64,000 nt of DNA from Paenibacillus sp. XY044 (GTDB lineage: Bacteria > Bacillota > Bacilli > Paenibacillales > Paenibacillaceae), in NCBI RefSeq assembly GCF_002257645.1, contig NZ_NQMO01000010.1, forward strand, positions 1 through 64,000. Direction: 5' to 3'. This document shows positions 34,051 through 42,204 of the stretch, piece by piece. The translations under genes were made by a program, and so were the position numbers. Below the pieces are notes generated by a model. It did no database searches and was not told the DNA's origin. It saw only the letters and a list, made by a program, of their open reading frames with translations. The stretch's first letter is position 1, and each line of letters begins with the position of its first letter.

Positions 34051-35537
34051 GACCTCATTTGTTCGCGTTGCAGCATGTAGAAGGCTAGTCCGAGAGCTAA
34101 TGCGCTATAGAAGCAGAGCACGGCAAAACCTGCCCAAGGCAAGAGCGGATAATATCCTAACTGTGGCGTGTACAGGCTGATAACCTGTGGATATTCCGGA
34201 ATACTCTGCTGGACCGCGAATCCAGCTGCCGGGGTGAGCCGTAGAAGCCACTGGGCTGCGTTAAGGGGTATCACGTTTGCTAAAATGTAGGGAAGGACGA
34301 GTACCGTAAGGCTTGCAGTGATCGCCACAAATCTTCGCCGGAATATGGCGGCAAAAGCGGCAGCTATAACTGCGCCTAAAGCGAGAACGGCCGCCGTACC
34401 TAATATGACCCGCAGCTCCGTGAGCAAAGGAACCGGAAGGATATGGCTACCTTTGGAAAGCAGGATTTGCCTGCTGAGTGGGATCGTGATCGTGGCGGCA
34501 ACCATCCCGGCCACAAAAGCGGCCGTACCGATGGTCATCGCTTTCGCTGCCAGCAGCCGATCCGGCCGATGGAACGCGATTTGCGGATTGCGTATGAGTT
34601 TCCGCCGGTAGTCCGCGGTGACGAACAGTACGGACACAACGATCACTGCGACCAACCCTGTCAGCATGCCGATCAGGGGTCGCTCAACGGTCCAGCTGCC
34701 CTCAACTCCGAGTGGCGCGATATCTCCGGATCCGGTTACCGTGAATGTATCGCCGGACTCCTTAACCCCCCCATAATGGTGAGCCGGTTCGCCGGTTCCT
34801 ATTCCAATATCGTCATGGCTCCATTTCTCGTCAAAGGCACCACCCTGCAGCTTAAGATGATCAAACACAGCGGTCGCATTGGCAAAGCGAATTTTGGCTT
34901 CGGAGACCGATACATCTCCGGGGGACGTGACGAAGAGTCCGATCTGCACGGAACCAGGCGAATCGGCTAGGTGAGCCGCGCCAATCTTGGTCCACCGCTG
35001 TCCATCCACAGATTCATAGCCAGTGATCGTTTGATCGGAGCGAGTAAGCCGCAACCAACGCGGGACGCTGCCCGGGTGACCCGGAATGTCCTCGAAAAAG
35101 TTGGACTGCATGCGAACCCCATGGCTGCCCGTAACCATTATCGCTGCGTAAGGGGATCCCTGTTTCGTACTGTCTTTGATCATGATCCCGGCCTTCGCCC
35201 ATGGCACAACGCCTGGTACGATGAGGTCATTGTCCGGCGGGGGATAAGTAATTTTGCCAGTCAGTGAAGTTACGCGTACGGTAATGCTGCCGTCTCCGGT
35301 TAACGTTTTGTGCACGAAGTAGAACTTATCGGTTACAGCTTTGCCGTCCGGCCCTAATAGACTAGGGGGTCCTTCGTTTGAATTTGCAGCGAGGAACAGC
35401 CCGGGCAGGATGGTAAGCAGTGCCGTGACCGCGATCCCGATGATCCAGCCGCGGACGGAGCGGAATTTGGCCCATTCTGCCAGCAGCAATTTCGTGAAGC
35501 CCTCGGCTTCCCCTTGTATAGTCGGTTTTATCGTCAT
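34038..35537 (-). CDS. ABC-2-type permease with large extracytoplasmic DUF1349-like insert
   Basis: The 499-residue protein has an N-terminal membrane helix (GWIIGIAVTALLTILPGLFLA), then an extracytoplasmic segment of about 250 residues. That segment is rich in short strands: DGSITVRVTSLTG, AKAGIMIKDST, PRWLRLTRSDQTITGYESVDGQRW. This pattern matches DUF1349/concanavalin-like sandwich domains. Five more helices typical of ABC-2 permeases follow (e.g. ITASLTVLVLPYILANVIPL). An export or sensing role is likely. No ATP-binding gene is adjacent; the upstream genes on this strand are a histidine kinase and response regulator, which may control it. Convergent overlap with the SDR gene is 13 bp. Confidence 0.75.
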   Translation of the reverse strand: MTIKPTIQGEAEGFTKLLLAEWAKFRSVRGWIIGIAVTALLTILPGLFLAANSNEGPPSLLGPDGKAVTDKFYFVHKTLTGDGSITVRVTSLTGKITYPPPDNDLIVPGVVPWAKAGIMIKDSTKQGSPYAAIMVTGSHGVRMQSNFFEDIPGHPGSVPRWLRLTRSDQTITGYESVDGQRWTKIGAAHLADSPGSVQIGLFVTSPGDVSVSEAKIRFANATAVFDHLKLQGGAFDEKWSHDDIGIGTGEPAHHYGGVKESGDTFTVTGSGDIAPLGVEGSWTVERPLIGMLTGLVAVIVVSVLFVTADYRRKLIRNPQIAFHRPDRLLAAKAMTIGTAAFVAGMVAATITIPLSRQILLSKGSHILPVPLLTELRVILGTAAVLALGAVIAAAFAAIFRRRFVAITASLTVLVLPYILANVIPLNAAQWLLRLTPAAGFAVQQSIPEYPQVISLYTPQLGYYPLLPWAGFAVLCFYSALALGLAFYMLQREQMRSHNS

Positions 35538-35611
35538 CTCCCTTGCCTCCTAAGTATCTTATATCGATGTATCTCGATACTCACTATAAGGTAGTCAAGG
35601 TTAAATGACGG

Positions 35612-36739
35612 TTAATTTTTCGGGAGCATGACGGTTACTTCTGAAAAACTTCCAATTTCGCTCTGGATAAAAACGTTCCCGTTGTGCTTTTCTATGATCG
35701 TCTTGACGATCGAAAGCCCCAGCCCACTGCCTCCCAGTTCTCTTGAACGAGAGGTATCCACTCGATAAAGCGGTTCGAAAATATTTTCCAATTCATCCTC
35801 CGGGATGCCTATGCCCGTATCCCTGATTATAATGACATCAAAATCGTCATGCTGGGCTGAGGTCACCACGACTTCTCCATTTCTCTTATTGTATTTTACG
35901 GCATTCTCAATCAAATTAAAAAAGGCCCTTTGCAAAAGCGCCTGTTCACCGAAGGCCATGATGTCAGGGATGTTGTTATCTATACGGATGTTATGTACTG
36001 TGCAGCTTTCCGACAAAGCCGAGATCATGCTATTAAACATTTCTTTTACATTAAAGTGAACACAACGATCGGCATGAAACGCGCTGTTCAGCTTGAGCAG
36101 ATCATTAACTAAGGTAATCATTCGCTGGGCGTTTGCGTATGCATCTTCCAGTACTTCTTTATATTCTTGCACGGTAGGTTTTTCATCCAACTGCAAAACC
36201 TCAATATTCGCAATCATACCGGAAAGAGGCGTTCGCAGCTCGTGGGCGGCATTGGCAGCAAACCGCTTTTGATGATTGAATGACTTCTCCAATTTTACAA
36301 TCATTTGGTTGAATGAAGCGGCGAGCCTGGCAATTTCGTCATTCGTATCAAAACCTTCAAGCTGTTGAAACAATTTATTTTCGTCAATCGATTCTATGCG
36401 TTTGCTCAGATCGGCGACCGGCCGTAACGCTTTCCCGGCAACCATGTAGGAGCTGACCGTACCTAATAAGATCATAATGAACATGTAAACAATGCTGGTG
36501 GAAGTGAAATCATTACTTGGTGTATCTGCATGGGATGGACGAATCGAAGTGGGACCTGGCGAGTTACTCATAGATGGATTCAATGGGGAAGAGGAGATCT
36601 GCCCTTCCGCCGGCACCGCATAAATTTGGTGTGCGTTAAATATAGAAGAAATCGTCAACAGCATACAGATGCCTGTAAGGACAAGGGCTGTCAGCATGGT
36701 TAACCTTAGCCGTAACGGTATCTTATTCAGCGGTTTCAT
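35612..36739 (-). CDS. Sensor histidine kinase (HAMP, HisKA, HATPase)
   Basis: The 375-residue kinase has two membrane helices (about 12-32 and 85-105) around a short, serine/proline-rich outer loop. A HAMP linker (ALRPVADLSKRIESID), the H-box FAANAAHELRTPLSG with the phosphorylated histidine, N-box NLIENAVKYN, G1 DTGIGIPEDE and G2 GGSGLGLSIV follow. It autophosphorylates in response to an unknown outside signal. ATG 36739 follows AAAGGAG by 7 nt and overlaps the 3' end of the response regulator gene by 17 bp. It is upstream of the ABC-2-type permease (74-bp gap). Confidence 0.93.
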   Translation of the reverse strand: MKPLNKIPLRLRLTMLTALVLTGICMLLTISSIFNAHQIYAVPAEGQISSSPLNPSMSNSPGPTSIRPSHADTPSNDFTSTSIVYMFIMILLGTVSSYMVAGKALRPVADLSKRIESIDENKLFQQLEGFDTNDEIARLAASFNQMIVKLEKSFNHQKRFAANAAHELRTPLSGMIANIEVLQLDEKPTVQEYKEVLEDAYANAQRMITLVNDLLKLNSAFHADRCVHFNVKEMFNSMISALSESCTVHNIRIDNNIPDIMAFGEQALLQRAFFNLIENAVKYNKRNGEVVVTSAQHDDFDVIIIRDTGIGIPEDELENIFEPLYRVDTSRSRELGGSGLGLSIVKTIIEKHNGNVFIQSEIGSFSEVTVMLPKN

Positions 36740-37418
36740 CAGCATACTCCTTTGAGATGAAATATCCAAGCCCTCTTGTGTTTTTAATAAGTACCTTATC
36801 CCCGGTGTATTTTGCAAGTTTCTTTTTTAAGGAATTGATATGTACCTTGAAAGAGTTGGAGAACAGATTCGCCTCGCCGTCCCAAATATGCTCGATCAGC
36901 TCCTCGGCGCTCATGATCCGGCCCTTGTTCATGAAAAAGTATTCCAGTATGGAATATTCCTTTTTGGTTAACTCGATCCTTTGACCATTCACAGTGACAT
37001 ACTTCAGAGCGGTATCCATTGTCACATTGCCATGTGTATGGACAGCATCCTTTTGAATAAACTCCCGGCGAAGCAAAGCACGGATACGGGCTTCAAGCTC
37101 TTTAAAATGAAAGGGTTTTGACAGATAGTCATTCGCACCGGCATCAAGACCGGAAATTTTGTCTTCGACTTCCGTTCTTGCGGATAAAATCAAGACCCGA
37201 AGCTGCTTATTCGTCTTCCGAACTTCTCTGAGAACATCCATCCCGTTCATTTTAGGAAGATTCAGGTCGAGTATAACCAGATCGTATGCATAAATTTCGA
37301 TAAGCTCCAAAGCATGCTCGCCATCATTTGCCGGATCAACGCCATAGCCGTATTTTTTCAAGCCATTGCACAGAGCTTTTCGCAAAGACATTTCGTCTTC
37401 AACCACTAAAATCCTCAT
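36723..37418 (-). CDS. OmpR-family response regulator
   Basis: A 231-residue regulator with receiver domain (acidic pair ED at residues 8-9, phospho-acceptor Asp in LVILDLNLPKMNG near 51, Lys in YLSKPF) and a C-terminal winged helix (ELTKKEYSILEYFF, FSNSFKVHINSLKKKL). It is the first gene of the unit with the kinase and probably the permease. Targets likely include the permease that follows, by position only. Confidence 0.95.
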   Translation of the reverse strand: MRILVVEDEMSLRKALCNGLKKYGYGVDPANDGEHALELIEIYAYDLVILDLNLPKMNGMDVLREVRKTNKQLRVLILSARTEVEDKISGLDAGANDYLSKPFHFKELEARIRALLRREFIQKDAVHTHGNVTMDTALKYVTVNGQRIELTKKEYSILEYFFMNKGRIMSAEELIEHIWDGEANLFSNSFKVHINSLKKKLAKYTGDKVLIKNTRGLGYFISKEYADETAE

Positions 37419-37476
37419 GACCCACCTCCGTTATGACATCTACGTGAATTAACCTTCGTTACCTGCTGTACCAATG

Positions 37477-37516
37477 CAAAAAAAGAGACCCGTCTTCTAT
37501 GAAGTCAGGTCTCTTC
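37477..37516 (-). terminator. Terminator of nfu (minus strand)
   Basis: AAGAGACC (37483-37490) and GGTCTCTT (37508-37515) form the stem. The adjacent A-run on the plus strand gives the T-run on the minus strand, downstream of nfu. Confidence 0.85.
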
Positions 37517-37532
37517 TTGCTATTGAATGGGA

Positions 37533-37778
37533 TTAGAATACTTGAATAACGTCGTTGATTCCTTCAACTTCCTCAACGAGGGCGCGTTCGATCCCGGCTT
37601 TCAATGTAATGGTGGAGCTTGGGCAGCTGCCGCAGGCACCCATCAGTTTCAACTTCACGATGCCGTCTTCCACGTCAACCAATTCGACGTCGCCGCCATC
37701 GCGTTGAAGGAACGGGCGAAGCTTATCAAGCACTTCTGCTACATCATCATACATGGTGCTCTGTGCGTTTTCGCTCAT
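37533..37778 (-). CDS. nfu: NifU C-terminal-domain Fe-S scaffold (Nfu/YutI-type)
   Basis: An 81-residue protein, essentially a single Nfu domain: VLDKLRPFLQRDGGDVELVDVEDG and the CxxC motif in GACGSCPSST, which binds or transfers an Fe-S cluster. It delivers clusters to apo-enzymes in the cytosol. ATG 37778 sits 9 nt after AAAGGAG; a longer in-frame start adds residues without a ribosome site. Its neighbours include erpA, yuzB and yutJ, a clustering seen in Bacillus. Confidence 0.93.
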   Translation of the reverse strand: MSENAQSTMYDDVAEVLDKLRPFLQRDGGDVELVDVEDGIVKLKLMGACGSCPSSTITLKAGIERALVEEVEGINDVIQVF

Positions 37779-37940
37779 TGATTTCAACTCCTTTCCTGTA
37801 ATCATTATTATATTACAAACGGAGACAAATTAAAATGGCTATATATGCTGTAATGGACAAGGCCGTTGATATTATCCGCCTCACCCGGTAAACTAAGATA
37901 AGGCCTACCTAAGAATCAATACCTAAAGCAGGTGATATCA

Positions 37941-38195
37941 TTGAGACCCATCATCGAGTTTTGCACCAACAACATGCATTTTGGAACCGATGAAGTCATG
38001 GAGAAGCTGGAAGAGAATCCGGATTACGACGTGATCGAATACGGATGCCTGAGCAACTGCGGCCAATGCGCCATGATGCCCTTCGCCATGGTGAACGGTG
38101 AGATTATAGATGCTGACAGCGCGGATGAGCTGTATGAGGCCATTATGGCCAAAATAAAAGAACTCGAGGCTTGGGACAGCCTCGAGCTGGATTAG
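37941..38195 (+). CDS. yuzB: YuzB-family DUF1450 protein
   Basis: An 84-residue protein beginning MRPIIEFC, with the conserved EYGCLSNCGQCAMMPFAMVNGE. This cysteine-rich pattern (three to four cysteines in CLSNCGQC plus IEFC) matches YuzB/DUF1450 and suggests a metal or Fe-S ligand set, though function is unknown. TTG 37941 follows CAGGTG; a GTG at 37932 is the alternative. It ends overlapping the convergent yutJ stop by 4 bp. Confidence 0.85.
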   Translation: MRPIIEFCTNNMHFGTDEVMEKLEENPDYDVIEYGCLSNCGQCAMMPFAMVNGEIIDADSADELYEAIMAKIKELEAWDSLELD

Positions 38196-39253
38196 CCGAA
38201 ATGGCGTCTGGACTTCCAGAGTACCCCGCTTTTCAACAGGCGGGGTACTCTTCCTTTTACCGAAGTTTTCCCCATTAGGCCAAAGCCTGCCTTGCTGCCA
38301 AGCGATCCCAGGGTTCCACGAAGGTGGATTTTGTGGATCTTCGGCGTCTCACCTTTCCAGAGCGCATGAATCACGTCGGCCACTTGCTTGGCCTGAGCTC
38401 CTGCCGCTTGCGCGCTGGGGGCGAACGGGATGCTGGCGCAGTCCCCGACGACATACACATCCGGGTAGTCCGGAATTTGGGAATACGTGTTGACTACGAT
38501 CCGGCCTCCCGGATCCTTCGGCACGTTCAAATCTTGAACGACCTTCACCGGCTGAATGCCACCGGTCCATACCGCAGCGTCGGTATAAATCGCTTCATCT
38601 CCGTTATAGATGATACCGTCTTCCACCCGGCACACGGAAATATGGGAGCGCGTATTCACCTCATGATCCATGAACCACTGCTCCACGTACAAGGAAACCG
38701 TCTGCGGGAAGGAGGAGAGCACCCGGCTGCCGCGGTCCAGAATCGTGATGTTGAGGTCCGGACGGCTCTCCCGCAGTTCCGCTGCGGTTTCAACCCCGCT
38801 GAGGCCGCCGCCGATAATATGTACGTTACCGTACGGCTTGACATCGTTCAGGCACTGATAGGTTTGGCGCGTGCTTGAGAACGTCTGGATGCTGTTCGTG
38901 AATTGATCCGCGCCCGGAATGCCGTGATAACGGTCGGTACAGCCCAAGGCGATCGTCAGGTAGTCGTAATCGATCGGGTCGTCGCCTTCGAGGTGAATCC
39001 GTTTGCCCTCCAGATCGATGGACGTGACTTCGCCATATTTTTTCGTGAGCTGGGGATGGTTCGGAAACTGGATGCGCAGGTCATAGTCGCTTGCCGTCCC
39101 TGCCGCAAGAGCGTAATACTCGGTTTTAATGCCTTGGAAAGGCATGCGGTCAACCAAAATCAGCTCCATATCTTGGGGGAAGTGGTTGTTGAGGAGACCT
39201 TGAATAATAGCAAGGCCTCCGTAACCTCCACCCAGGATGACGAATTTTCTCAT
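38192..39253 (-). CDS. yutJ: NADH dehydrogenase-like flavoprotein (YutJ-type)
   Basis: The 353-residue protein has two dinucleotide-binding folds: FAD motif ILGGGYGGLAII near residue 5 and NAD motif IIGGGLSGVETAAEL near 146. The later FAD block VYVVGDCASIP and the redox-core region TEYYALAAGT also fit. It is a type II NADH dehydrogenase relative that oxidises NADH without pumping. It lies 59 bp downstream of mqnE on the same strand, so a menaquinone-biosynthesis gene and a quinone-reducing enzyme are probably co-transcribed. Confidence 0.88.
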   Translation of the reverse strand: MRKFVILGGGYGGLAIIQGLLNNHFPQDMELILVDRMPFQGIKTEYYALAAGTASDYDLRIQFPNHPQLTKKYGEVTSIDLEGKRIHLEGDDPIDYDYLTIALGCTDRYHGIPGADQFTNSIQTFSSTRQTYQCLNDVKPYGNVHIIGGGLSGVETAAELRESRPDLNITILDRGSRVLSSFPQTVSLYVEQWFMDHEVNTRSHISVCRVEDGIIYNGDEAIYTDAAVWTGGIQPVKVVQDLNVPKDPGGRIVVNTYSQIPDYPDVYVVGDCASIPFAPSAQAAGAQAKQVADVIHALWKGETPKIHKIHLRGTLGSLGSKAGFGLMGKTSVKGRVPRLLKSGVLWKSRRHFG

Positions 39254-39312
39254 ATGTCCGTCTTTCCTTTCTCATAAGTCGGCTTTGAGGAAAGGTATAA
39301 AATTCCTCTTAC

Positions 39313-40419
39313 TTATTCATAAACTTTTATTTCATTATAAAACGTGTCGCGTTCCACCGGAATGCGGCCGGCGCCTTTGACGAGCCAGATCAGCTCATCG
39401 CGGGTGAGGCCTTCCGGCGTGAGCGCACCTGCAGCGTGACTGATGCGTTCCTTGAGGATGGTGCCGTGGACGTCGGATGCACCGAAGCTCAGCGCTACCT
39501 GGGTCAACTGCGGACCGATATTAATGAAGTAAGCCTTCACATGGTCGATGTTATCCAGCATCAGGCGGCTGATGGCGATGGTCTTCAAATCCTCGTAGGC
39601 GGAGTTGCGGCGCATAATGCCGGCATTTTTGTTTCTAGGCTGCATGGAAAGAGGAATAAATACCATAAATCCGTTTGTTTCGTCTTGAAGATCCCGAATC
39701 TGCATCATGTGGCGGATCCGGTCTTCATGGGACTCGATGGACCCGTACAGCATGGTAGTATGCGTCTTCATGCCCAGGTTATGCGCCGTCCGGTGCACCT
39801 CCAGGTATTCCTCGACGTTTGCTTTTTCCACCCGCATTTTTTTGCGGTATTGGTCGGACAAAATTTCCGCGCCGCCGCCGGTGAGCGATTTCAGTCCCGC
39901 TTTTTGCAGCTCCTGCAGCACTTCCTTGATGCTGAGGCCGCTGATGCGGGTGAAGAAGTCAATTTCGGCCGCCGTGTAGGCTTTCAGAGTTACGTCTGGG
40001 AAACGGTCGGTCAAAGCCTGCAGGGAATCCACGTAGTATTGGAAAGGCACATGCGGGTTGTGGCCGCCGACGATATGGAATTCCCGGACACCCGGGTGGA
40101 TGTGCTGCTCAATATACTCGACCATTTCAGGACCGGAATACGTATAGGAGCCTTCATCGCCAAGGTCTTTGCGGAAGTTGCAGAACGCGCAGTGCGCCTC
40201 GCAGACATTGGTAAAGTAAAGGCTCATGTTTTCGATGAAATATACTTTTTTGCCGTTCTTGCGCAGGTTGGCTTCGTTCGCCAGCTGCCCCAGCGTCAGC
40301 AGATCATCGGTTTCGTACAAAAATACTCCGTCCTCCAGGTTCAGCCGCTCACCGTGGCGGACTTTCTCGATGATTTCCTGCATGCGTTTTTCGGTGTTCG
40401 GTGTTACAATAGTGGACAT
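39313..40419 (-). CDS. mqnE: Aminofutalosine synthase (radical SAM, MqnE)
   Basis: A 368-residue radical SAM enzyme. Its CxxxCxxC cluster is Cys73, Cys77 and Cys80 in NVCEAHCAFCNF. Conserved features are REFHIVGGHNP, GGGAEILSD near the substrate site and IESHEDRIRHM. MqnE joins a chorismate-derived enol-pyruvyl benzoate to adenosine to give aminofutalosine, an early step of futalosine-route menaquinone synthesis. CofH and MqnC are related, but the GGHNPHVPF and SMQPRNKNAGIM blocks fit MqnE. An AGGAGGAATG arrangement gives a close but strong ribosome site. Confidence 0.93.
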   Translation of the reverse strand: MSTIVTPNTEKRMQEIIEKVRHGERLNLEDGVFLYETDDLLTLGQLANEANLRKNGKKVYFIENMSLYFTNVCEAHCAFCNFRKDLGDEGSYTYSGPEMVEYIEQHIHPGVREFHIVGGHNPHVPFQYYVDSLQALTDRFPDVTLKAYTAAEIDFFTRISGLSIKEVLQELQKAGLKSLTGGGAEILSDQYRKKMRVEKANVEEYLEVHRTAHNLGMKTHTTMLYGSIESHEDRIRHMMQIRDLQDETNGFMVFIPLSMQPRNKNAGIMRRNSAYEDLKTIAISRLMLDNIDHVKAYFINIGPQLTQVALSFGASDVHGTILKERISHAAGALTPEGLTRDELIWLVKGAGRIPVERDTFYNEIKVYE

Positions 40420-41357
40420 TTTCCATTCCTCCTGTTCACATTTTGGTCGTGCGGAAGACGCGCCCCTTGAAGGACGCGAGTGTCTACCCGCAGCGTCTGG
40501 AAGGAGTTCGGTAACCCATCCAGTCGATTTGCCAATTTTATCGGTCAGCGTCTTACCATGTACCGCAAAGGATATGGAGTCAGCGGATCATCCAAGCCGC
40601 AATGTCAGACGCTTTGGTAAGCGCTCCGGAGAGTCTTTGGCCGGTAAAGAAAAAGAAGAGGTCTGCCTTTTTTAGATTATAGAATTTATAATTTTCAGCG
40701 TAGCTGAATGATTCTACAATCGCAAGAAAAACTTCCGCTAAGCGCGGTCTGTCTTCTGCGAATGTACGACGACAGACGTTTTTCTTTAGATTATAGAATT
40801 TATAATTTTCAGCGAAGCTGAATGATTCTATAATCGCAAGAAAAACTTCCGCTAAGCGCGGTCTGTCTTCTGCGAATGTACGACGACAGACGTTTTTCTT
40901 ATGTGAAAAAAGTTACAACCCAGAGTGACAGACCGTTGTCTTTTTGATGACAAAATACCGACACTTGCTCCCTCATTACCCACCTATTATAAACCGCCTA
41001 TCCGGGGTCCGCAATACAGATATACAGAATCGTCATACGAAGGACCGGAATACATACCGTTTTTGGCTGCTCTGAGAAGTGGTCTATTGAGGGCGTAAAC
41101 ATCGGGATCAGGTTTGAATTCAGGTTTTGGAACATCAAGGCGTACACGGATCCGTTCGCATTTGATGGAACATGATGATAAGGAAGAGGTACTCCCGACG
41201 GGCGGAACTTCTCTTGAGGGGAACACCGTTGTGGAGTATACTAAAGGTAAGTGTAAATAACCCCACACCGTGGGGCTTTAGCTCTGCAGCCTTTTGAGGT
41301 GCACTGCCGGAGCCCTGCAATGAATAAATCACACCAGTTAACCAAGGAGGGTGACTT
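40420..41357. other. Long intergenic region with tandem structured repeat and no clear gene
   Basis: This stretch between divergent mqnE and erpA holds the tandem repeat at 40672-40900 and little else that is convincing. Two weak coding candidates exist. One is a minus-strand frame at 40987-41268 (93 codons, no good start site). The other is a plus-strand tail at 41114-41260 ending in EVLPTGGTSLEGNTVVEYTKG; a different plus frame carries on its reading upstream, which suggests a decayed gene. A short hairpin, CCCCAC/GTGGGG, lies at about 41262-41275, before the erpA leader. Confidence 0.5.
40672..40900. repeat. Structured intergenic repeat, tandem copies R2a and R2b (114-bp period)
   Basis: Two nearly identical units, beginning at 40676 and 40790. 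Each has a long 5' hairpin (ATTATAGAAT...TTCAGC/GCTGAA...ATTCTATAAT). It is followed by an outer helix AAGAAAAAC/GTTTTTCTT enclosing a CCGC/GCGG hairpin and a GTCTGTC/GACAGAC hairpin. The units differ at only two noticed positions in the 5' hairpin. The right stem followed by GTTTTTCTT looks like a terminator, and the complement also ends in a T-run. Confidence 0.85.
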
Positions 41358-41717
41358 ATGATCAACATTAGCGATTCCGCTTCCGATAAGCTGAAAGAAA
41401 TGCTTTCCGAACAGGAAATTCCGGGGATGTTCCTCCGTCTTGGGGTACAGTCCGGCGGATGCAGCGGCTTTTCCTACGCGATGGGCTTCGACGATGCCGA
41501 AACCGAAGATGATGTATACATGGACGTTAGCGACCTGAAGGTTGTCGTGGATAAAGATAGCCTCCGCCTGATTGACGGGCTGGAAATCGACTTTGAGGAG
41601 TCCGGCATGAGCGGCGGATTCACCATGAATAACCCGAATGCTACGGCGACCTGTGGATGCGGCGCATCGTTCCGTACGGCAACGGACGCGGGCAAACCGG
41701 CTCCTGAGGAGTGCTAA
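41358..41717 (+). CDS. erpA: A-type Fe-S carrier (ErpA/IscA/YutM-like)
   Basis: The 119-residue protein has the three conserved cysteines of A-type carriers: one in GGCSGFSY near residue 35 and two in CGCGASF near 95. It shuttles clusters to apo-proteins in the cytosol, probably alongside Nfu at 37533. It resembles the Bacillus YutM protein and lies in the matching neighbourhood. AAGGAGGGTGA precedes the ATG. A bidirectional terminator follows. Confidence 0.93.
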   Translation: MINISDSASDKLKEMLSEQEIPGMFLRLGVQSGGCSGFSYAMGFDDAETEDDVYMDVSDLKVVVDKDSLRLIDGLEIDFEESGMSGGFTMNNPNATATCGCGASFRTATDAGKPAPEEC

Positions 41718-41743
41718 CACGCACGCCATTTCAGATGAACAAG

Positions 41744-41791
41744 ACAAAAGCTCACACCTCTTCGTCTAGAAGCAGGGTGTGAGCTTTTGTT
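41744..41791. terminator. Bidirectional terminator between erpA and the small membrane gene
   Basis: ACAAAAGCTCACACC pairs with GGGTGTGAGCTTTTGT almost perfectly, with A and T runs on the two sides. Confidence 0.9.
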
Positions 41792-41793
41792 CG

Positions 41794-42009
41794 TTAGGAG
41801 AGCCCGGGAACGATAAACGTTTTGTTTACCATCATGACGAGCATGGCCGCCGCCACGATCGAAAAGGCGATGCAGCAGGTGCCGAGCCCTTTGCGTCTGT
41901 CTTTCAGAAACTTAAAACCCAAAGCAAAGATTAAAACGGTTGTCACGATCAGAGCGAGTGACATGCCGATCATGCCGACCCAGTATAATACCCCGAAAAA
42001 TTGAGCCAC
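41794..42009 (-). CDS. Small two-helix membrane protein (71 residues)
   Basis: Two hydrophobic segments (VLYWVGMIGMSLALIVTTVLI and CCIAFSIVAAAMLVMMV) flank a basic loop (FKFLKDRRKGLG), giving a hairpin in the membrane. A GGAGGATAATTGC ribosome region precedes the ATG. No family was recognised. It lies between erpA and a YheC/YheD gene as a single-gene unit. Confidence 0.7.
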   Translation of the reverse strand: MAQFFGVLYWVGMIGMSLALIVTTVLIFALGFKFLKDRRKGLGTCCIAFSIVAAAMLVMMVNKTFIVPGLS

Positions 42010-42204
42010 AGCAATTATCCTCCTTCGCAGGATATTCCAATTTTACACACTTCATTTTATTATATCCGATTTAGACAGGCACGCCAAGGCTCCGCAATCC
42101 CCCGTTTTTCGCGCGCTTACCCTTTTCTATGCACAAACATACAGGAGAGAACCTGGAGATACGAGTATGTTAATAACATAGGAGCATAGAAAGGAGGCGA
42201 CAAC

